The position numbers were made by a program, and so were the translations under genes. Shown piece by piece: positions 36,815-44,905 of a stretch of DNA of 44,905 nt (position 1 is the first letter of the stretch; every line of letters begins with the position of its first letter). Origin of the DNA: Ophiosphaerella korrae (taxonomy: Eukaryota > Ascomycota > Dothideomycetes > Pleosporales > Phaeosphaeriaceae); contig JALNQF010000339.1 of assembly GCA_028456385.1 (NCBI GenBank), positions 1 to 44,905 on the forward strand. The letters run 5' to 3'. The notes beneath the pieces were generated by a model. That model saw nothing but the letters and a program-made list of their open reading frames with translations, searched no databases and was not told the origin of the DNA.

Positions 36815-37289
36815 TGTTATAGGTGTAATAGAAGGAATTAAGATAGAACTAATTAATCCTAACTTAGGTACTAACGAGGTATAGGATAAGTAGAGTAACG
36901 ACCTTGATTAGGAAACTATATATAACTAGGACACCTAGGATAATCTATAATCTATTAACTCTTAGTACTAATAGATTATAGATTAGAGTAATCTATAATC
37001 TATTAACTCTTAGTACTAATAGATTATAGATTAGGGTAATCTACAATCTATTAGTCTTAGTAACTATAGATTATAGATTATGTTAAGTATATAGATAGTA
37101 GAATACGTATTATTAGGATAGTATTAGTAATTTAATCCTTTAACTATAGAACGCTAATACAAGATAGTTACAAAACATCTTCTATTATTTATAGTTATTG
37201 TAGATCCTAATACAAACTTTTACTATTACTTTGTAATCTACTAACCTTATAGATACGTGCCTGTAGTCGACGATAGGAGGCCTATAATA
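36815..37289 (+). repeat. C 3' LTR
   Basis: 475 bp, TGTTATAGG to CTATAATA, preceded by the polypurine tract aaaggaggagatag. It differs from the 5' LTR mainly by C/T and G/A, as expected for RIP after insertion. Confidence 0.9.
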
Positions 37290-37294
37290 TTATA

Positions 37295-37415
37295 GTTAGT
37301 TTCCTAGTTAAGCTTATTATCCTATAAGTTGTTACCCTACTTATCCTATACTTTATTAGTAGCTAAGCCTAGACTAATTAGCTCTATCTTAGTTTCTCTT
37401 GTTTCTACTATAATA
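37295..37415 (-). repeat. D 5' LTR, remainder
   Basis: Completes the LTR cut at 30180 and matches 22007-22127 of the D 3' LTR. It is followed by the tatag duplication and A pol. Confidence 0.85.
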
Positions 37416-37420
37416 TATAG

Positions 37421-40400
37421 ATATAATAACAATTAATAATAAATAAGATATAATATTAGGTATACTATAGTTATAGATAACTAACCTAAGGATTAATTAG
37501 AGAATAGAGAAAATTAGCTACTCTAAAAAAGAAATATTAAAAGCTAACATAAGTATACACAAAGGAGAATTCCTAGAAGAATATAAGAAATAAGAAAAAT
37601 AGCTTATAGAACTAAAAGACTACCTTCTAGAATATTAGCTATAGGACTTAGTAATAGACCTAAAAAAGAGAAAGAACGTAAGATAGAGCCTAGTTTACTA
37701 AAAAACTAAAGAAGAATTAAAGATTATATAAGTATTTATTAAAAACATAATAAGAAAAAGATAGATAATAGAATCCTAATCTTTAGTAGTATATATAATT
37801 ATCTTTATAGATAAGAAAAAGATAGAAGATAAATAACTTTATATAGACTTTAAGAAAATAAACGTAATTATAAATAAAAACTAATACCCCTTACTATATA
37901 TAGATAAAATATAAGATAAGCTATAAAAAGCTAAAATCTTTATAAAACTAGATATGTAAAACGCCTACTATTAGATTAGGATTAAGAAAGGTAATAAATA
38001 GAAAATAAGGTTTAGAACGTAGTATAAACTATTTTAATATATAGTTATACTTTTTAGATTAATAAATATAATAGTAGTATTTTAAGAAAGGATTAATATA
38101 GTCCTAAGAGAATACTTAGACATATTTATATTTATATACCTAGATAATATCTTTATATTCTTAGAAATAGAAGAAGAATACGTATAATATATATATAAAG
38201 TACTAGAAAAGCTAGTAGAAAATAAATTATTCTTTAAGATAAAGAAATACTAATTCTATACTAAAGAAATAGACTTCCTTAGATTTATTATTAAACTAGA
38301 AAAAGTACAAATTAACTCTAATAAGATTAAAGTAATCTAGAAATAGCTAACACTAATAAACCTACGAGAGGTATAGTAGTTTTAGAGATTAGTAAATTTT
38401 TATAGAAAATTAATAGTAAGATAGTCTAAGATAATAAAACTATTAATAAAACTTATAAAGAAAAATACGCTATTTATATAGACTTAAGAATATAATAAAG
38501 TATTTAATTAGATTAAATAAAAGTTTATAGAGAACCTAGTTATTAGAATATATAACCTAGAACTTCTAGTAATAGTAAAAATAGATATATTAAACTTAGT
38601 CTATAGAATAGTACTAATACAAGAAGACTAAGCTATAAAGTAAGAATACCTAGTTAAATACTTCTCTAAGAAAATAAAGCTAGTAGAGCTTAACTACCTA
38701 ATCTATAATAAAGAAATTCTAGTAATCTATAAAGTATTTAAGTAATAAAGAGTATACTTATAAGAAGTAAAGTATTAAATAAAGGTTTATATAGACTATA
38801 GAAATCTTATAAAATTTATACTAAATAAAGACTTATTATAATACTATATAAGATAGTAGGAATACTTATTAATAATTAATATTAAGATTATATATACTAA
38901 GGGCAAAGATAACTAATTTATAAATACTCTAAGTAGAAGACTAGATTTACAAGAAGAAGTAAACGCTACTAGTATAGTTCTAGTTTATAATAAAGATAGA
39001 TATTTAGTCCTAAATATACCTAAAATAGCTATAACACTTAAAAGAAAAAGTAGCGAGCTAGTAGAATAGATTTAGAAAGAAATAGAGAAAGCCTCTAAAA
39101 AAATAAAAAAACTTATAATTTAGAAAGGAATTATAAAAGCTTATAGAAGAATATATATTCTAAGTAAAATATAGAGAGAATTTATATAATAGTTTTATAA
39201 ATTACTAGTATATAGATACTAAAGTATTAATAAAATATTAGATAGACTTTTAAGAGACTACTATATCCTAAGAGTAAGATAACTAGTAATAGAAATACTA
39301 CAAGACTATATAGAATATTATAGAAATAAGTATAATAGATACGCACTATACAAGATACTATAACTAGTTAATATACTAGAAAGACTATAGAGAGCTATTA
39401 TAATAGACTTTATTACAATGTTACCTAAGTCTAAAGACTTAATATTAGGAGTTAAATATAATAGAATCCTAATAATAGTAAATAAGCTTATAAAGTACTT
39501 TTACTTTAGACTATATAAAGAGAAAAGTAAGATAGAGGTTACTATATACTAGGTTCTAGGAACTATAATTAGCTAATATAGTATTCTAGATAAGATTATT
39601 ATAGATAGAGATATAAGATTTATATTAAAACTATAGGGAACAATAGTAGTATTATTAGGAATTTAGTATACAATATTAATAGTATACTATCTATAGATAG
39701 ATAAATAATTAGAACGTATAAACTAAATAGTAGAATAGTATTTAAGATACTACCTAAACTACAACTAAAATAATTAGGTATAGTTACTACCTATAGTATA
39801 GTTAGTATATAATAGCGCAAAGAATATAGTAATAAAAGTATTACTTTTCTTTATAAACTATAGATTTAACTCTAATATATACTAGATACTAAGATTCTAA
39901 GTATCTTAGTCTCTAAGAGGAGAAAACTTTATAAATAGACTTAAAGAAATATACAATTAACTATAATAAGATTTAGAATTCCTATAAAATTAAATAGTAA
40001 AGTACTATAATAGAAAATATAAAAGAGGGCCCTAATTTAAAAAGGGAGAAAAAGTATAGTTAATATAAAAAAATATTAAAAGTATAAAATTAAGTTTAAA
40101 ACTAGATTACGTAAAGATAAGACTATATAAGATTAAGAAAGAAGTTACACTAGTTATATTTAAATTAAGACTACTAGACAAGATAAAGATATACTTAATA
40201 TTCTATATAGTACTACTAGAAAAAGTACTATAAGAAGTAGAACTACTAGTATATAAAGTAGATATATATAAAGAATAGGAGAAATAGGAAGTAAAAGGAA
40301 TCTTATAGTACTAATTCTATAATAGAAAAAACTACTATCTAGTAAAATATATAGGTATAAACAAGAAAGTTTAACTATAAGAAGATATATAGGAACTAGA

Positions 40401-40440
40401 AGATAATCTTAACTACTCTAAGAAACTAGAGGAGTTCTAA
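37421..40440 (+). pseudogene. A pol relic, 3' part (RT, RNase H, integrase, chromodomain)
   Basis: Resumes right after the protease. RT reads YLDN at 38137-38148. The first integrase Asp is at 39406-39408. A chromodomain-like end (KYIGIN, ELEDNLNYSKKLEEF) ends at TAA 40438-40440. RIP density looks higher than in B and C: almost no CpA or TpG remains. Confidence 0.78.
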
Positions 40441-40940
40441 AGTTAATATCCTCTAAACTACTTAAAGGTAAATAGAGAAGACTTGCGTTATTAGCGATTG
40501 GTAGAGAGGCGCTAGACGCGCCTAATATAATAGGAACCTAAGTAGCCTTTATTATAGACTTAAAGTCTAGCTTAGACTCTAAGAAAATAGCTTAAGTAAT
40601 AGACTTTTTATTATTTAAGGCCTTTGTCTTATAAAGATAAACTAAACGAGTATAGTTTTCTACTTATATACTTAGAATATAGTTATACTCCTTTTTAGCC
40701 TCTATAATCTATAATAATAGTTTATCTTAAGTGTAGTTAATAGCTCTCCCTATTATATTTAAGTACTAACGCGCAAATAAGCCTAATAAACTTATACTCT
40801 ACTAGAGAAACACTAGATAGATTACAAGATAAATAAGTATTAGTATAAATATATACTTTATAAGCTTTACTATATTTTAAAGAATAATAAACTAATATAA
40901 GATTAGAAGATTTGTAATAAGAATAAGGAAACATCTTAAT
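40418..40940 (-). pseudogene. A copy of the antisense reading frame
   Basis: An open 65-residue N-terminal piece starts at 40934 with MFPYSYYKSSNL and ends NRESY, parallel to C. The remainder, in a second frame, is broken by stops. It ends opposite 40418-40420, 20 bp inside pol. Confidence 0.5.
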
Positions 40941-41099
40941 ACTATAACATAATATACGATCTACTAACTAAAGGCGACGTAGGGTAGATTTAGTAGGTAT
41001 AAAGATAGAAAACAAAGAACTTAATATTAATAAGGAAACTAGATTAATAACTTTAACCCTAGGATAAGAAAATAAGAACCTATATAGAGGAGGAGATAG

Positions 41100-41552
41100 T
41101 GTTATAGGAGTAATAAGGGAAACTAAGATAGAACTAATTAGTCCTAACTTAAGTGCTAACAAAGTATAGGATAAGTAGGATAACAACCTTAATTAGGAAA
41201 CTACCTATAATTAGGACACGTAATAGTAATCTATAGTTACGTGTAAATAGATTAAAGTAATCTATAATAATGTATAATAGATTAAAGTAACTTGTAATTA
41301 CGTATAATAAAGTAATCTATAACGTTATATAAAAAGATTAGTATAAGTATATAGTTATTATAATGCGTATTATTAGGATAGTATTAGTAATTTAATTCTT
41401 TAACTATAGAACGCTAATACTTAACATTATATATACAAATTAACTATTATTCTTAGTTATTATAGATTACTACACGAGCTTTTGTTATTAACTCCTAATC
41501 TACTAATAACTCTTAATAGTTACGTGTAGTCGATAATAGGAGACCTATTACA
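41100..41552 (+). repeat. A 3' LTR
   Basis: 453 bp, TGTTATAGG to CTATTACA, preceded by polypurine gaggaggagatag. Its U3 repeats (gtaatctataataatgtataatagattaaa type, about 41221-41345) match the E2 LTR type, not A's 5' LTR. Confidence 0.8.
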
Positions 41553-41914
41553 AAATTTCTTAAGTATAAGTATCTTAGGTAGTTTCTTTATCGTATTTAT
41601 CTCTAGTCTCTAGGTAGTTTATTTATTTCTATTCTATCCTACTATAATAGCTTTAATTTAAACTTTATTCTATTTAATATAGTCTTATAGTTCTTTGTTT
41701 TACGTTTCTAGGGCTTAAATTATAAGTTATATATCTCCCTTTTTAGTAATTAGGTTATTTAAGTACATTTTAACTACTACCTAGTTAGTTCTATCTAACT
41801 TGTAGCTACTTAGAGGTATTTTACCTCTTTTCTTAATTATACTTTCTACTATTATATTAGCTTAGATTATACGCTACTTACGTTTTACTTCTCCTAATAA
41901 CTAGATTAGTAAGG
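41553..41914 (-). pseudogene. E2 gag 5' end and leader
   Basis: It aligns along its length with E1 11374-11719, but with transversions as well as transitions, so it is a different copy. It continues through ctagattagtaagg into its own 5' LTR, unlike E1. Confidence 0.7.
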
Positions 41915-42321
41915 TGTAATAGGCTCTCTTATTATTAACTACAAGTAACTACTTAGGAAAGTATAGTAGATTAGAAATTAATAATAAAAGTACGTATTTT
42001 AATTAGATAATAGGCTTATAAACAACAAGATAATTCCTAATAGGTAATATTAAGGTATTATTACTCTTAGTTATAGATTAGATTACTAATACCTTTCTAA
42101 TAATACGTATTACTACTAACTATATACTTATACTAATTTATTGTACGTATTTATAGATTACTCTAATTTATTATACGTATTTATCGATTACTTTATATTA
42201 CGTATCTAGGTTATAGTTTATTTCCTAATCTAGGTTATTACCTCGCTTATCTTATACTTTAGTAGTACTTAAGTTAGAACTAATTAGTTCTATCTTAATT
42301 TCTCTTATTACTTCTATAATA
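41915..42321 (-). repeat. E2 5' LTR
   Basis: 407 bp in reverse orientation, TGTAATAGG to CTATAATA, with U3 repeats of the third type (attacgtatttatagatta). Right flank is cttta, followed by pol of another element. Confidence 0.75.
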
Positions 42322-42717
42322 CTTTATTTCTTAATTCTCTATAAACTTCTTTTATATAAAGTTTTTTATAGCTCTACTATTAATTATAATTTATATATTT
42401 CTTCTTTAGTACGTTCTTTCTTTTATAATATATAGGCCTATTATACTATTAAGTTTTACTTATTCTAGCTATTTTATAAATTATCTATCTTTCTAGGGCT
42501 ATTACCTTACTTTTTATTTATAGTCTTTATATTTTAAATATTTATATTTTATATATTTATACTATAGTCTTCCTAGAATATATTCTTAAGGTAGTTTCTT
42601 TCTTTATCTAATTACTATACACTCTTTATTAAGTATACTAACTAATTCCTAACCTTTAATATCTTTCCTTTAAATAGCTTTTTATAATGGAATTATCTCT
42701 TATATCTTTTATTTTTA
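42322..42717 (-). pseudogene. Element G: protease-region fragment of pol
   Basis: It aligns with E1 about 9474-9890 on the minus strand, including the DSGA-equivalent codons at 42370-42381. Truncated on both sides: by E2 on the left and by palindromic DNA on the right. Confidence 0.65.
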
Positions 42718-42718
42718 T

Positions 42719-42812
42719 ACTAATATTAGTAAGTTATAACTTTCTAATATTATAAACTTACTAATATATACTAATATTAGTAAGTTTATAACTTACTAAT
42801 ATTTAACTACTT
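42719..42812. repeat. Tandem palindromes built on taatattagtaagtt
   Basis: Two adjacent copies of a roughly 45-bp palindrome with arms taatattagtaagtt and aacttactaatatta. They sit at the junction between the G fragment and the transposon end at 42997. Confidence 0.6.
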
Positions 42813-42997
42813 TTCTACTTTTAGTTAGCGCTTAGTAAGCTACTAGGTATATATACCTAGTACTTACTTAGATAGCTTTATCTATTATTTACTCTTTTTA
42901 GTTAATTGTTAAAACTACCTTATTAAGTTATCTTACGTAAAGTCTACCTTATAAAACTATAACTTTTTTTAAGGCTTTTTTTTGTGTTACCCTACTA
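42813..42997. mobile_element. Second copy of the DNA-transposon end seen at 1-131
   Basis: Ends aaaactataacttttttt..ggctttttttt.gtgttaccctacta then TA, matching the first copy with CACCCCACTG changed to TACCCTACTA by RIP. It contains a perfect 20-bp palindrome at 42842-42861. The other terminus was not found. Confidence 0.5.
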
Positions 42998-42999
42998 TA

Positions 43000-43495
43000 G
43001 TTATATCTAATTCTTAAGAAGTTAATCTTAATACTCTTTTAGAGTACGCTAAATAGCTTCTTATAGCCTCTTATACTTACTTTTAGCTTTTATAATCTAT
43101 AATAATAGTTTTTCTTAAGTATAGTTAATAGCTCTTTTTATTATAAGTAAGTATAGATATATATATAAGTATCTTTAACCTATACTCTACTATAGAAATT
43201 CTAGAAATACTATAAGAGATATAAATATTAGTATAAATATATACTTTATAAGCCTTACTATACTTTAAAAAAAAAGTAAGTAAAAAAAAGATTTAAAGAT
43301 TTAAAATAAGAATAAAGAAATATTATAATACTTTTATATAATACTTAATTAGCTAGAGTAAAATAATAATAAGTTAAAAGAGGAAGTATAAGAGAAGATA
43401 AAGAACTTAATATTAATAAAGAAACTAGGTTAATAACTTTAGCTCTAGAATAAGAAAATAAGAACTTACCTAGAAAGAGAGATAGTATTATAAGT
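43000..43495 (+). pseudogene. Element H: 3' end after pol, with remains of the antisense frame
   Basis: It aligns with A 40660-41099, including cctataatctataataatag, the Cys-rich antisense segment (minus, about 43140-43320) and a polypurine tract agaaagagagatag. Everything upstream of about 43000 is missing. Confidence 0.65.
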
Positions 43496-43886
43496 ATAAT
43501 AAGAGAAATTAAGATAAAACTAATTAGCTTTAGTTTAAGTACTAATAAAGTATAAAATAAGTAGAGAAATAACTTAGATTAAAGAATAATATATAACTAG
43601 GATACGTGAAGTAATCTATAGATCTATAAGGCGTATAGACTTAAGAATACTATAGATTAATAGAGTAGTATAAGTATATAGTTAGTAATAATACGTATTA
43701 TTAGGATAGTATTAGTAATCTAATCTCTAACTAAGAGTAATATTACTTTAATATCGCCTATTAGGAATTATCTATTATTTATAAGTTTATTATACAATTA
43801 TAATATATACCTTAGATATTACTTCTTAATATACCTATACACTACCTTAAGGCTTTAGGTAGTTAATAACTTAGAGCCCTATTATA
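43496..43886 (+). repeat. H 3' LTR
   Basis: 391 bp, TATTATAAG to CTATTATA, the shortest LTR here, with reduced U3 repeats. Right flank tttta leads straight into minus-strand gag of element I. Confidence 0.7.
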
Positions 43887-44116
43887 TTTTAGCTCTTTAT
43901 TTTACTTAATTAGAGTATTAATTATACTCTATATATTATATTTCTTAATTATTAAATTATTAAGAGTAAACTTAACTACTCTCTAGTTAGTATTATTTAA
44001 AGTATAAGTACTTAGGAGCGCCTTACCTACTTTTATAGATATACCTTCTACTATTATATTAGCTTAGACTATACGCTACTTACGCTTTACTTCTCTTAAT
44101 ATCCTAATTAGTAAGG
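43887..44116 (-). pseudogene. Element I: gag 5' end and leader
   Basis: It resembles E1 about 11490-11719 and E2, and ends ctaattagtaagg at its LTR. The rest of the element is replaced by H on the left. Confidence 0.65.
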
Positions 44117-44562
44117 TATAATAGAGCTCTAAGTTATTAACTACTTAAAGCCTTACAGAGGAAGGGTATAAGTAAATTAAAAGATAATAACTAAGTTACG
44201 TATTATAATCGTGTAATAAGCTATAAACAATAAGATAAATCCTAATAGAAGATATTAAAGTATTATCGCTCTTAGTTAGAGATTAGATTACTTATACTAT
44301 CTTAATAATACAAATTACTACTAACTATATACCTAGTATATATCTTATACTTTATTACTTTATTAATTCTATATTTATAAAGTTATAAAGCTAGCTTTAT
44401 AGCTTTATAGTTACTAAGATTATAAAGTTATAAAGTTATTACGTATCTCTATTATAATTAACTTCTTAATTAAGCTTATTATCTTAAGGGTTATATACGT
44501 TAGTATCTTCTATTATAGAGCTAATTAGTTCTATCTAGTTTTCTTCTATTATAGCTATAATA
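44117..44562 (-). repeat. I 5' LTR
   Basis: 446 bp in reverse orientation, TATAATAGAGCTC to CTATAATA. It matches the E1 3' LTR (5231-5677) more closely than any other, including the unusual AGAGCTCTAAG start. Right flank is ctata. Confidence 0.75.
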
Positions 44563-44905
44563 CTATACTTAAAAATACTTATAGTTCTATTAATAGTACT
44601 ATTACTTTAAGTAGTACTTACGTATACTAAAGTTTTTAGATAAGTACTCTATTTAGAAAGGCTCTAGCTATAACTATAAGTAGTACTTTTAGTTTACGTA
44701 TATAACAAGGGTTTGTTAAATACTTAAGACTCTTGTAAACTCTAGTATAAGTTAGGGGTAAAGCTAATATACTAAAGATTATAATATTATATAGTTATAA
44801 TCTAAAGTAGAGCTAGTACGCTATATAGGCGTATAAAAGGCTTAATACTTATAAAGAGAGTAAAGTAAGTATTATTCTCTCTTAGATACTAGTAGTACTA
44901 TTAAA
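44563..44905 (+). pseudogene. Second Tc1/mariner transposase fragment, cut by the window end
   Basis: The plus strand here corresponds to the minus strand at 3900-4095. It includes the ILKFLDKYSI block (about 44632-44660), the KGSSYNYK block and RIP stops. It diverges from the first copy after about 44700. It is in the opposite orientation to that copy and lies directly against the I LTR. Confidence 0.6.

Larger units (their letters stand above)
30181..37289 (+). mobile_element. Element C: full-length Ty3/Gypsy chromovirus relic, youngest LTR insertion resolved here
   Basis: 7109 bp with both LTRs 475 bp, and a perfect TSD ttata at 30176-30180 and 37290-37294. It is inserted in the D 5' LTR, so it is younger than D and A. 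Internal order is gag, PR, RT, RH, IN, chromodomain, antisense frame, polypurine tract. Confidence 0.9.
21668..37415 (-). mobile_element. Element D: minus-strand Gypsy element inserted in A pol
   Basis: LTRs at 21668-22127 and 29842-30180 plus 37295-37415 (both 460 bp once C is removed). The target duplication is a perfect tatag at 21663-21667 and 37416-37420. Inside it are the 3' end of D, an LTR of a second element F, a fused F/D internal region, a MITE, and the complete element C. Confidence 0.85.
11720..41552 (+). mobile_element. Element A: outer Gypsy element split by B and D insertions
   Basis: Own sequence is 11720-13193, 20219-21667 and 37421-41552, about 7 kb. Removing B with one TSD (aaaag) rejoins gag exactly between two zinc knuckles. 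Removing D with one TSD (tatag) rejoins pol at the protease-RT linker, matching B and C. The two LTRs belong to different U3 types and the flanks do not form a duplication (attag left, aaatt right), so A looks recombinant. Confidence 0.75.

Overview
The window looks like a repeat-filled, AT-rich block of a filamentous ascomycete (Pezizomycotina) genome. Between about 3.4 and 44.9 kb the DNA is dominated by TpA. TpG and CpA are scarce while CpG is kept. Every coding remnant carries Trp/Gln-to-stop, Cys/His-to-Tyr and Asp-to-Asn changes. That is the footprint of repeat-induced point mutation (RIP) acting on CpA. No frame longer than about 80 residues stays open in these 41 kb. The only intact-looking gene is in a base-balanced island at about 1.0-3.4 kb.

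Left part (1-5230). A DNA-transposon end (1-131) abuts an LTR stump (134-369), followed by unassigned RIP-damaged DNA to about 1010. The island carries an intronless HD-domain phosphohydrolase gene (ATG 1674 to stop 2720), a coding-like but broken stretch just downstream (2738-2932), and ordinary intergenic DNA. A degraded Tc1/mariner transposase then reads leftward (about 4480-3455), with unassigned RIP DNA up to 5230.

Main part (5231-42321). This is a Russian doll of Ty3/Gypsy chromovirus-type LTR retrotransposons of one broad family, all RIP-inactivated. Shared features are: 5'-TG...CA-3' LTRs of about 390-475 bp; two CCHC knuckles in Gag; aspartic protease; RT; integrase; a C-terminal chromodomain; and an extra reading frame on the opposite strand between the pol stop and the 3' LTR. 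The layout, with names local to this report, is as follows. E1 (minus, 5231-11719). A (plus, 11720-41552) contains B (plus, 13194-20213; TSD aaaag) in its gag and D (minus, 21668-37415; TSD tatag) in its pol. D carries the 3' LTR of a further element F, a 425-bp palindromic MITE, and the full-length element C (plus, 30181-37289; TSD ttata) in its 5' LTR. E2 (minus, 41553-42321) follows. The three perfect TSDs and rejoinable reading frames give a relative insertion order: A before B and D, and D before C.

Right part (42322-44905). This holds a protease-region fragment of another minus element (G), a palindrome-rich piece ending in a second copy of the transposon end seen at 1-131, the 3' end of a plus element (H), the 5' end of a minus element (I), and a second Tc1/mariner fragment that runs off the window.

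No tRNA, rRNA or CRISPR array was seen. Apart from the HD gene, the window is mainly a record of transposition, recombination and RIP.
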